From: Incurvaria masculella
Lineage: Eukaryota; Arthropoda; Insecta; Lepidoptera; Incurvariidae
Assembly (NCBI GenBank): GCA_946894095.1
Contig: OX335657.1
Span: 11,966,001-12,030,000 of the forward strand
DNA: 64,000 nt
Direction: 5' to 3'
Shown piece after piece: positions 54,989 to 64,000 of the stretch. Under the pieces are notes generated by a model. The model worked only from the letters and a program-made list of their open reading frames with translations, was not told where the DNA came from and did not search any database. The position numbers and the translations under genes were made by a program. The number at the start of each line of letters is the position of its first letter. The first letter of the stretch is position 1.

Positions 54989-55090
54989 TGGCTGGACATG
55001 GATGGATAATACCACACCTACCATCATTATATTAGCCCAAAACACCATTTTCCCGAACAAATTAGGTGCCATGCCAGGACCTTGAAAATT
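54989..55090 (-). mobile_element. SINE 3' fragment (minus), cut by a LINE
   Basis: GGCTGGACATGGATGGATAA to GTGCCATGCCAGGACCTTG, then the 3' end of the non-LTR element begins. Confidence 0.75.
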
Positions 55091-56490
55091 GCCAGGAAAA
55101 ATGAAAAAATTGAAAATGAAAATGTTTATTATTGATAATGCTTACAATTACAATTAGATAAAGCTTATACTTACTTAATTTCTAAATTGTATTCTATACT
55201 AAATTATAAGTGTAAATAAAGAAAATGAAATTATCTTATATAACGAAAACATTATAAAGGTAACAAGTAACTTAAACATTAGTAGCTAAAGTAAGATAAT
55301 TAAAATAAATAAACAGCATATATCAACAAAAGGACCAAACACAGCTGTGACTAGGCTGACATATTGCTAAGGCTAGTCGCTGATTTTAAGTTTGGCCTAT
55401 TTCACATTAGTGACGTTTCGTAATATTATGTTACATTAGGTTTAAAAGTCAAGATAAAAGACCAAAATCAAACCTGTTCATACAATTAGCACACAAATAA
55501 GTATCTTTAAATATACTGTACAACCAAACAAGGTGAACAAACCAAATGAGAACTAAAAATGCTTTGGACGATGAGTTTCTTGGATGAGCGGAGTATTTAG
55601 CGTATGAAAAAATAAAGATAGAAACATTAAATAAAAAATAAAAAAAACTATATAGCTGTCGATATTTGTTGTGAGAGAAGATAACGTTTAATTTTTTTTT
55701 TTAAACTATGTATGGTAATAATTTGTCGAATAGGAGGAGGAATATCGTTCCAACACTTGGACGCTGCGAACTTAAAGCTGCCTCGAAATGAGGAGCCATG
55801 ATGCTTAGGAACAGATAGCTGTACTCCGGACCCACGCGTGCCATACCTATGACTCTCCTTGCCACTTTAGTCTACTCCATAAGGGTGTGGGACTCTGTGA
55901 CATAATAACTTTAGCAACTTGAGTGGCCAGGTGGAGTGTACGACGATTTTCCATTTTAAGAATATGTAGCTTGTTCAGAATGGGAGTTATATGAGAGCGT
56001 CTCTTAATATGCTCACAGAACCGAATACACGCGTTTTGAACCTGTTGGACTCTTCTAGACGTTTTTTTATGTATACAAGGGCCGTAGACAACATCTGCAT
56101 AATTAAGTTGCGAAAGAATCAGTGTCTCTGTTAGTTGATGTCGAACCTTGGTACTAAGATATTGTCGTATTTTATATACGCTTTTGAGTTTACCGAACGA
56201 TCTTCCAACCTTTTCGGCAATGTGTTCTCCATACCGGAGTTGACTGTCCATCTTGAGACCAAGGTTTCGCGCAGTTTTAACAATGGGCAGAACTATTCCA
56301 TTCATCATAATAAGTGGGTTTCTAGACAGCACTTTTTTTTAAGTATTTTTGTTTCCCAGTACTAAAACCAAGGACTTCTGGGGATTTAGCGCTAGTCCAT
56401 TACTCGCTGACCACTGCCAAACACTCCTCAAATCAATATTAATATTATTAACGGCCTCAAGTTGAGGGCACAGCCCTATATATGAAATAT
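55091..56490 (-). pseudogene. 5'-truncated non-LTR retrotransposon, recently active looking
   Basis: The minus frame from about 56475 down to 55847 reads NNINIDLRSVWQWSASNGLA, ALNPQKSLVLVLGNKNT, then a single in-frame TAA at 56339-56341. It continues ARNLGLKMDSQLRYGEHIAE and LTETLILSQLNYADVVYGPC. A frameshift near 55850 leads into GSFKFAASKCWNDIPPPIRQ, ending at about 55640. This is the thumb and C-terminal part of a Jockey-superfamily-type ORF2; the endonuclease and catalytic core are missing. A 3'UTR of about 550 bases ends in CATTTTCAATTTTTTC-like repeats near 55091-55125. One stop and one frameshift over about 280 codons suggest a fairly young insertion. Confidence 0.8.
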
Positions 56491-57344
56491 ATAAATAAAA
56501 GGACGGACGAATTGAGACATTCTCTTTTTCAAACTCCCGCAAAAACTATTTTTATTACCTATATCTGAAGTGACATCTGATTGGGGCAGCCTCTTTCAAA
56601 GTGCACGTTTTTGTCAAGTGGTGTTTGAGAAAGATTTCAAAAACATGTCATCGAATGAGTTAAGTGGATGTTACGGCCGAATTCTTACCACATCTCTGTG
56701 TAAAAAGTAGAATACTCGAAAATTATTCCTGCTTAGTTTATCACTCGCAAGACGACTTCACGCGAGACCGTTTCGTCTTTAGCGATTTCATCCATTTTTA
56801 AAAAACATTTTAATATCGATGTATTTTGGCTGTTTTATTTAAGCCAACAATTGTGCTATTTTCTGAGTGAAAGTTGCAGAGAAGTCAATATCTGAAGGTA
56901 TGTATGTGTTCTTGTATATTTTTGTTAATTTGTCATGTTTCAATTGCAAGCCCTGTATCAACCAACTGCAAGCACAGTCAAAATGTGTTCCTACCATGTA
57001 ATGATTATTCCATGCATATATGAAATAATCTTGAAGGCTTGAAACATTTATTAATTTTAGGTTTTTTTACATAGTCACATGCCAGTGGCTGTGGTCTTAG
57101 CCATGCATATCGTATTTCATACAAAATAAAAGTCGCGCTGTTTTGCATTTTAAGACCATTAAAAATATAAAATATTAAAATATTAGAATGGAGCCCGCTG
57201 GCGCGACCTGTGTGACATTGTGTTAGGTATGCAATAAATAATGTGTTACCTGTCAGATCCTAGCCCAAAGGTTACTTGGACTTACGTTTAATAAATTTCT
57301 GAATTTTATAAATGACAACGGAACTATGTAGGTGCCGTACCAAG
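56491..57344. other. Intergenic DNA with possible 5' non-coding exon of the small gene
   Basis: AGTTGCAGAGAAGTCAATAT, then CTGAAG|GTATGT near 56900, could be a non-coding first exon feeding the acceptor at 58708. This is a guess from the donor motif only. Confidence 0.25.
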
Positions 57345-57545
57345 TACTTAATTATTGCTTTGCTTGGCTACATTTAATTTAACGAAACACACGGATATTT
57401 TTAATTGCCACTTCGACCATCTTTTTAACCAACTTCATGTTAAATACGATGGTTCTAACCCACCCCGTGCTTAGTACCGACTACCTACCACCTAGTCGGT
57501 ACGAAAGGGGACCTACAGTTTTACGTGGAATCGGAACCAGGTCCA
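57345..57545 (-). mobile_element. Degenerate SINE (minus)
   Basis: AACGAAACACACGGATATTT, AATTGCCACTTCGACCATCT and GGGGACCTACAGTTTTACGT on +, in reversed order, with a local inverted duplication ACCTAGTCGGTACGAAAGG. Confidence 0.65.
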
Positions 57546-57589
57546 GCTTAAACGTTTGAATTGTCAGCCCTCAAATTCAAATAAAAAAA

Positions 57590-57905
57590 GCGCGAGTACT
57601 TGCTCTTCATGCCCGAGTTCACGAGGTCGATCCCCGCCCCGTTCTTGCACCTCTTTTTTTTATTGGGATAAAATGTATTTCATCATGATTGCAAGCTATT
57701 CCATGGTTCGGAATCCATGGTAACTTTGTAGGTTACTTTCTCTACTAGGTGGTTGGGTTTTAAGCCCGCCCGGGTTGGTACTATCTCATTTTAGTGATCG
57801 CATTGGATAAATAATAAATGGTAGAAGCGGCAATAAAATCCGTGCTTTCCGTACAGCCCAATGTAGCTGTGTTCGTAAAGAGAAACCCTGGGAAGGCACT
57901 GTGGA
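57590..57905 (+). mobile_element. Degenerate SINE-1 relative (plus)
   Basis: TTCCATGGTTCGGAATCCAT, TAAGCCCGCCCGGGTTGGTA and CCCAATGTAGCTGTGTTCGT in order, with several small insertions. It is directly followed by a second SINE-1. Confidence 0.72.
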
Positions 57906-58300
57906 GCGGCTCGTAGCTAAGTGGCGCGGGGATTTGCCTTGCATACCAGAGACCTGGGTTAAAATCCTCGCCCCATTAATGCACCACTTTCTTTCTCTCT
58001 CTGAGTTGGATAAGTGCATTTCGTATTCCCTACTAAGGAATAGTCCTTAGTAGGGAACACGAAATGCACTTATCCAACTCAGCCCGCAGGGTTTAAGCCC
58101 ACCGGGTTGATACCATCGCATTGGATGAAAAGATAGTCGAAGCGGAAATGAAAAATTGTCGGTGTTTTCCATCCAGTTCAATGTGGCCGTGCTCACAAAG
58201 GGAAAGTCCTGGTATGGCACCTAATTTCTTCGGGAACGTAGTGTATTGGGCCAATATCCATCCATAATAATAGCTATCCGTGTCAGGTTGCATAAAAAAG
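57906..58300 (+). mobile_element. SINE-1 carrying a 38-bp foldback (plus)
   Basis: Complete head GCGGCTCGTAGCTAAGTGGC and B-box-like GACCTGGGTTAAAATCC, then a nearly perfect hairpin (58002-58081) replacing about 60-70 bases of the body, then the normal 3' half and tail GGTTGCATAAAAAA. Confidence 0.88.
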
Positions 58301-58708
58301 GCACCTTATTCCTCTGAGAATGCGTTGTGTTGAACTTATATCATGACGGTGGGTGTGGTATGAACATGATGGTTCGTATCTCTAGCAGAAGTCAATGAAT
58401 ATCTGCGTCTACACGTTCTGAATTTTGTGAAAATCTAAACTGAGTCAAATGAGAGCAATCATTCAATCTATAAACACAATATAGCAGTATGATTTTTCGA
58501 ATTTCGAAAAGTGTGCTGACATAGTTAAATAGATTATGAATAGTTTATAAAAGATTATACAATTTAACGAACTGTCTAGATTTAGTTTAATTTTCAATTG
58601 GAACCGACACATCTAAGTTTGCCTCAAGGAAGAAGCCAGAGAAATTTCTTATTTTCAGTATTTATTATGATAATAATTAAGTTTACTATTTTGCATCTTT
58701 TCTTGCAG
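58301..58708. other. Intergenic DNA, no repeat recognised
   Basis: It ends in a good acceptor (TTGCATCTTTTCTTGCAG). Confidence 0.4.
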
Positions 58709-58730
58709 GGCAACTTACATATAGTTAGAC

Positions 58731-60580
58731 ATGTTCACACCGTTCAGACCATGGGAGAGAGGAGTTGAACTGCAGGACAAAGGTATTTTAATTTGCAGCG
58801 AGGCTTGATATTTACTTACAAAATAACAAAAAATACTTACAAAAGCTCCGTTTTCTGTCCATTTTTATGTGTGTATTGTCCATATTGTATTTATCTGATT
58901 TCTAGCGTATTTAGCAATAAAACGATGTTATGTGATATTCAATCGCTGTCCTGTTTATAAAACATTTCAACTTCTAAACGCGAGAAAGTCAGAACTTTTA
59001 TCGTACACTAATGTTATAAGGAGGTAAAGTTTGTATGTTTGGATGAAGGAGGTAATATCCGAAAGTGCTATTTTTTTATTGATACACTCAAAGTCACAGA
59101 CTGAATTCCATGCGGGCACAGCTAGTCACAGAAGAAGTTTTAAAATTTCAATTACTTTATTTACAAGTTTCAGTTACTTTATTTCGTCCATTAGGTGTAT
59201 ATTACATACTCGGATTCGTCAATTATTCGGGTTCGATTAATCTCTGGCGAGAAACTTCGCCTGGTTTGTCTTTTTTTCTTTGATATTTACTAACTAGTTA
59301 ACAATTGCTCAAATATGTATAACTAATGGCTCTCTGAACTGTAAACTTCGCGAGTCTGTGTTTTTGAACTTGACCGCCTGTGTATGTACATATGTTTAAT
59401 TGTTCTGGCCGTGTCCATGCCAAACTTTCTGTTTCCTTGACAGACTAGGATGAATCTTTGTAATTTCATTAGAAATGACTCACTAATTGTCTTATATGAA
59501 ATAGTATTTGATCATAGACTTTGAAGTTAAAGCTTAAGGCGGCCCATCCCGCTCATCTCACCATACAAAAGGGGAAAGAAGATCGCGCCCATATTTCTTG
59601 TCAGAGATCCAAAATTTTGCTCAAAATAGCTTTATTTGATCGAACTAGATGTCTGATGACCATTGGCATTGTAAATTTGTGTTTGGTTTCTAAGTTATAA
59701 GGTCCTAAAGTTCGAATATTTCGCGCGTTTTATACAATAACTTTGGAGGTGGATTACGCAATGATAAAGTAAGAACATCTTAAAAAGATTAGTCATCAGA
59801 CATAGCTTATTTAATCAAAATTTATAACCTATTTGGTTTTTGTTAGATTTTTGACTACAGCCGTCGTGGTTTACTTTTAGCTATAAGTCGTTTTGAAATT
59901 AAAATTTTCGTAAATCTTACCAAATCATACACTATGCACATTGTCTTTTTCGTGGACATATTGCATCTTCCTCATCACGGAGCCTGTCTTATTCTTTGAA
60001 ACAGAGAAGGTCCCAGAGCGCAACAGCACGGTTTTGTACCGTGCCCGCGAATGAGTTAGGCCCGCCGGGTTGGGCCACCTTAAGACCCCGAAAGTAGGGT
60101 GATAATTTTATCTTCAGACAGATATGACGGCTAATATTGTATTAAGGTTTTAAAAAAAAAATGCTCTGATTTTAGCTCCAATTTTACAGCAAAAAAATAA
60201 TATAATTGTATTTCTTTCTGCAGCTAGTGTTGGATTTGAAAAGGAGTTGGAAGGAAGATGTGACCCAGATTTAAAAGAAAGTAAGTATATATACTTAAAA
60301 TACATTGGTCCACTTTTTTGCACACGTTGCACCTGTCCATGCATTACATACATACATTACATAAAATGCATTTACTTTAGAGCATAATGAGGTGATTAAG
60401 TTCTATACAATTGCTCATACCTGTTTCCTCAGTCAAATTAAGAGATATTTTTTCTGTAAATTAGCACATTCAACTAAGAGTCTATACGTTTTTTTAAATA
60501 AATTAACTTGTAACAATATTATATACCTCTTTGTATTTGTATTCATATTTTCAGAGGCGTATATCAGGAATATCAGTTAG
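58731..60580 (+). CDS. Tentative small split gene, 44 aa, unrecognised
   Basis: Exon 58709-58782 (acceptor TCTTGCAG, ATG at 58731, donor AAAG|GTATTT), exon 60224-60280 (acceptor TTTCTGCAG, donor GAAA|GTAAGT) and exon 60555-60580 (acceptor ATTTTCAG, stop TAG). Phases 1 and 1 join without a stop: MFTPFRPWERGVELQDKA, SVGFEKELEGRCDPDLKE, KAYIRNIS. Three consistent junctions are unlikely in random intergenic DNA but not impossible for such short exons. No family is recognised. The third exon may be wrong: the frame is also open upstream from an AG at 60380, and the real continuation might lie elsewhere. Intron 2 carries a MITE. Confidence 0.4.
59537..60079 (+). mobile_element. TTAA-flanked MITE, copy 6
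   Basis: TTAA at 59533-59536 and 60080-60083. Ends GGCGGCCCATCCCG and CGGGTTGGGCCACC; 543 bases. Confidence 0.9.
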
Positions 60581-60894
60581 CTTATAAAAAAAACAAAAAA
60601 GTACAGATGTTTATTTAATGTGCAAAATATCAGAAAATACATATTAATTTGACTGAGGAAATGGGTACGAGACACTGTATTCGACTTGATCACCTCATTA
60701 TCCTCTTCATTAACCCCGCGCGACTTAGTGAGATGTCTTCGGATGAAACATGGTCGAAGAGGCCATGAAAAATGGTCGTGTTAAGATTTAGTTAAGATTG
60801 TGTTAAGATTAGAACACTAATAGGTAAGGATTCAAAATTAAATTCCTAAGGTGGTAAATATGACACTGATACATTATGCACGAAATCTCCGCGT

Positions 60895-61080
60895 TTTTAA
60901 CCGACTTCAAAAAAGGAGGAGGTTCTCAATTCGTCGGAATCTTTTTTTTTTTATTTATGTTCACCGATTACTCGAAGACCTCTGGACCGATTTGGAAAAT
61001 TCTTTTTTTGTTCGAAAGGGTATACTTTCTAGTTGGTCCCATTTTTTTTTATCAAAATAACAAACATCGAATTTCTTAAG
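60895..61080 (+). repeat. GACTTCAAAAAAGGAGGAGG-type lepidopteran repeat, second copy
   Basis: ACCGACTTCAAAAAAGGAGG, then GGTTCTCAATTCGTCGGAAT and TGTTCACCGATTACTCGAAG, related to 15660-16030. Confidence 0.65.
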
Positions 61081-61296
61081 CCCGCAAACCCAGAATGTGA
61101 TTTTTTAGTTACAGTAGCTTTCTTTTAGGGTGAGATTGTTCAGTATGAGAGGTGTTTTTTTATTCAAGGGGGGGTAAAAGAGGGAAAATTGTACACATTT
61201 CTATCTCTAGGGCCGCTGAACCCAGAAATGTCAGCGTAGGTTTTGTTTTAGATGGGAATGCTTACGAAGAAAATATTTTTGGAAATTCTACTATTC

Positions 61297-61312
61297 GGGG
61301 GGGGGGGGGGGG
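61297..61312. repeat. Poly-G run
   Basis: An uninterrupted run of about 15 G in AT-rich DNA; a second one lies near 30942-30954. Possible G-quadruplex or a sequencing-difficult site. Confidence 0.9.
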
Positions 61313-61404
61313 AAACAGGTCCAAACATTTAGGTGAAAACCCCTCATGTTGAGATTTCCGAAACAAATGATCCTAGAAACTTAAAATTTTCAGTGACTTG
61401 TTTT

Positions 61405-61612
61405 TAAATCCCGCCCGGGTTCGTACCATCGCATTGGATGAACGATGGTCGAAGCGGCAATGAAAATTGTCCGTGTTTTCCGTCCAGTTCAATGTAGCCG
61501 TGCAATATAAGGAAGGTCCTGGCATGGCACCTAGTTCCCATGTGGTGTGTTGGGCTAATACCATGACAAAAAGTTTGGTATTAGCCATCCATGTCCAGTC
61601 ACATAAAAAACT
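61405..61612 (+). mobile_element. SINE fragment with 5S-type tail (plus)
   Basis: CGTACCATCGCATTGGATGA, GTCCAGTTCAATGTAGCCGT and tail CCATCCATGTCCAGTCACAT followed by an A-run, the tail of the 5S-headed subfamily. A short TTAA-MITE end follows at about 61645-61701. Confidence 0.8.
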
Positions 61613-61895
61613 ACAGTAGAGAGAGTTTGCATGGGATAGTGAGGTGCGCATGATCTTCTTTCCAATTTGTATGTGGAGTTGAGCGGGATGGCTCGCCCAC
61701 CTTAAGTCAAAAAGTTACGCCACCACTAAAAAGCAAAAAATAAAATATTTTTAAAGAAAAAAGGACCGCCTTCAAAAAAACCGAAACTAAAAAGCAAAAA
61801 ATAATTGGTTACTTTTAATTAATGTACGACAAGCTATTTTAATACTAACTAATTATGTACAATTTCTTAATTTTTAATCATCTTTTGAAGTCTAC

Positions 61896-63423
61896 ATGGA
61901 TTCGCTACAGCCTGTGCCAGTTCCGTCCAGAGTTATGGCTCAAATCGGTATAGACATATGTTCTCTACCAGAAGTTGATGGCCTACGCTATATCGTGGTC
62001 GCCATTGACTATTTTTCAAAATGGATCGAAGCGAGAGCACTCGAAAACAAATCGGCCAAGTCAGTTGCAACATTTATCTACGAAGAAATAATATGTAGGC
62101 ACGGCTGTATAGAAACAATTATAAGCGACCAAGGTCGGGAATTTTGTAACGCCCTTGTCGAAGAACTTCTACAACGGACTGGGGCGAAACATCGCGTGAC
62201 TTCACCTTACCACCCACAGGCTAACGGTCTTGTGGAAAGAGCGAATCGGAGCATAAAAAATACTTTGCTCAAAGTTCTTGAGGAAAATGTTGAGCAATGG
62301 CCAAATGCACTGCACGGTGTCCTCTTTGCTATGCGCTCAGCCCCTCATACATCCACAAAATTTTCACCCTTTTTTATATTGTACCATAAACAGGCCCGAT
62401 TACCAATTGATGTCCAAAATCTTCCAGCCGTGGAACACGCAGATTCACCACCTAAAATTCAGTTTAATCAATTCAATACAGTTTAATGAAGTGTTGCAGA
62501 TGATGACTAAAGTTAACCAATCTCTGCACACATCTATTTCAAGAAATATAAAGGCTGCGCAAGAAGTGCAAAGAAATAGTTATAACCAGCGACATTTAAC
62601 TGGAATTAATTTAAAAGAGAGCCAATCTGTGCTACTTATAAATGCCAGACGTCTAGATAGAAAGGGTGACAAATATCAACTTCCCAAATCTGGTCCTTAT
62701 AAAATCATCTCAATAAATGATCGTAAGCGTGTAGTTTTGATGAATAAAAATGGTGTTATTTTACGTACCAAGTATCCCCTTAAGCGTCTCGTAGCTCTGA
62801 AAGAAACTGATACATCAACTTTCCCCCAAAATCCAGACTGTAGTGTTGAGTCCTCTGCCCAGACTGTAAATAGTGATGAAATGTTAGAGATAATCGAGAG
62901 TAATAAAACAAATACAAATGAAAGTTTATTTTTTAAACCCGTATCAGGCGACTGGCAGGAAAAAATGGCCCATAATCTTGGAGTACCTATCTACAAAGTA
63001 AATCATTCTCAGAACTCAAAGCTAGGGAAACCGAATACCTGCCAAGAAATATTAGGGGATGGCAACTGTTTTTTTCGCTGTCTATCATACGTGATCACTG
63101 GGGTTCAAACGTTTCATGATACCATTCGAAGCTGTTTGATTTCGTTTATGTTACAAGATGTTAGAGTACAAAATTTCCTTGGAAATGTAGATATACGGAC
63201 ATATTTGCAATCCACCCATATGGCACTGGACCGCACCTGGGCAACGGAGACAGAGGTGTTTGCAAGTGCATTATTTTTTAATGTAGACATACAGGTCTAC
63301 CTTAATAATCACTGGCTCCGATTTAGCCGGACTGGGTCACTTGATGACCCACCCTCTCTAACTGCCATCTATCTGTATAACCGAGGGGGCAATCACTTCG
63401 AGGTAGTGACATCTGTAGTTTAA
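61896..63423 (+). pseudogene. Retroelement-derived integrase with C-terminal OTU-type domain, one frameshift
   Basis: The first frame, 61896-62486 (196 codons), is an integrase catalytic core of Ty3/gypsy type. Asp20 (IGID), Asp78 (IISDQG) and Glu114 (NGLVER) give DD35E spacing. The N-terminal zinc finger is absent. The second frame continues from about 62465 to 63423. It holds a GPY/F-like integrase tail (SGPYKIISINDRKRVVLMNK), an acidic linker, then an OTU-like cysteine-protease domain: ILGDGNCFFRCLSYV has the Asp, Gly, Asn and Cys of the OTU active site, and GGNHFEVV the catalytic-type His. The frames are separated by a net 19-base insertion bounded by a 9-base direct repeat (CAGTTTAAT at about 62460 and 62479). 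No reverse transcriptase, protease or LTR is recognised nearby. It is either a decaying fragment or a domesticated gene. Confidence 0.85.
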
Positions 63424-64000
63424 CATTAATACCAAAAAAAAATATTGTTATCTCAAATGGAGATTCGAATGGCCATTGTTTAGGAAAGTGGCAAAATACG
63501 TTACAGTACATAATATAATTTATTCTCGTTATGAAATCGCATATATAACAGGTAATCTCTGCACTTAAACTAATGTAAAATACAACGGCTGGCGTCTGTC
63601 CTTATGTATGTCTGCCTATTAAGAATTAGAACTATTTTTGTTTAATTTTAATGCAGTTTATATCTACATGATTTTTTTAAACGTACATGAATTTCTAAAA
63701 TACTACAACTACTGCCATGATATAAGCCAAAAACGCAACTATGTATTTGCTATGACTTGACCTTTCATGGGATGGAAAACACGGAAATGTTTTGCCGGGA
63801 ACGGTTCAAATAAACACAGGGAAACATATGAAGACGTTTTGAGGACCTTTAACATGACAGATAACCCTAATAATTACGAACGAATGCTTAAACTTTGCAA
63901 ACCGTTTCTAGCAAGATGTATTGTATTGTATTGTATTGTTTATTCATCATCCATAGACAGTACACTGCACTCGGATTTGTCATATTTTAGCATTGGCCAG
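63424..64000. other. Sequence after the integrase-OTU frame
   Basis: AT-rich. Short SINE-like relic at about 63770-63795 (GGGATGGAAAACACGGAAAT). A TTGTA pentanucleotide run at about 63920-63938. No LTR is recognised. Confidence 0.4.

Overview
The window is nuclear DNA of an insect, most probably a moth or butterfly. The evidence is split genes with GT-AG introns, an AT-rich background with GC-rich exons, a short TTAGG array (the insect telomere motif), and many copies of repeats I associate with Lepidoptera, such as the GGCCAAGTGCGAGTCGGAC repeat and the GACTTCAAAAAAGGAGGAGG repeat. No bacterial operons, CRISPR arrays or true tRNA/rRNA genes are visible.

Two host genes can be rebuilt exon by exon with matching splice phases, both on the + strand. 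(1) A spaetzle-family cytokine precursor (7161-20166; 4 coding exons, 512 aa; class of Drosophila spz3/spz6) with a signal peptide split by a 9.5-kb first intron, a long Ser/Thr/Asn-rich pro-region and a C-terminal cystine knot. Its last coding exon is preceded by about six decayed tandem copies of itself, the most unusual structure here. A possible further 3' exon lies at 21356. (2) An orthologue of the RalBP1-associated EH-domain protein (Reps; 25895-40211; 9 exons, 691 aa) with two EH domains, proline-rich linkers and a C-terminal coiled coil. A SINE starts within a few bases of its exon-4 splice donor. A third, tentative gene of tiny exons (58731-60580, 44 aa) is also splice-consistent but unrecognised.

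Layout: 1-6800 is repeat-rich (TTAGG array, 45-bp minisatellite, a nearly perfect 1,728-bp tandem duplication carrying a 208-bp satellite). 6.8-21.6 kb is the spaetzle gene. 21.6-25.9 kb is intergenic, with a 5S-rRNA-headed SINE split by a TTAA-flanked MITE. 25.9-40.4 kb is Reps. 40.4-58.7 kb is a long gene-poor tract with MITEs, SINEs, a GGAATC minisatellite, a composite inverted-repeat block with GC-rich islands, and two 5'-truncated non-LTR retrotransposons on the - strand. 58.7-64 kb holds the tentative small gene and a retroelement-derived integrase-OTU reading frame (61896-63423) broken by one frameshift.

The dispersed repeats fall into five main groups: SINEs sharing one body but carrying tRNA-like or 5S-like heads; a second SINE family with a tRNA-Leu-like head; a 542-bp TTAA-flanked MITE; the GGCCAAGTGCGAG repeat with internal GGAC microsatellite; and small palindromic MITEs. 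The host genes do not form an obvious functional unit: spaetzle proteins are secreted Toll/neurotrophin-type ligands, whereas Reps acts in endocytosis and Ral signalling. All family names are from recognition of the translated sequence; no database search was run.
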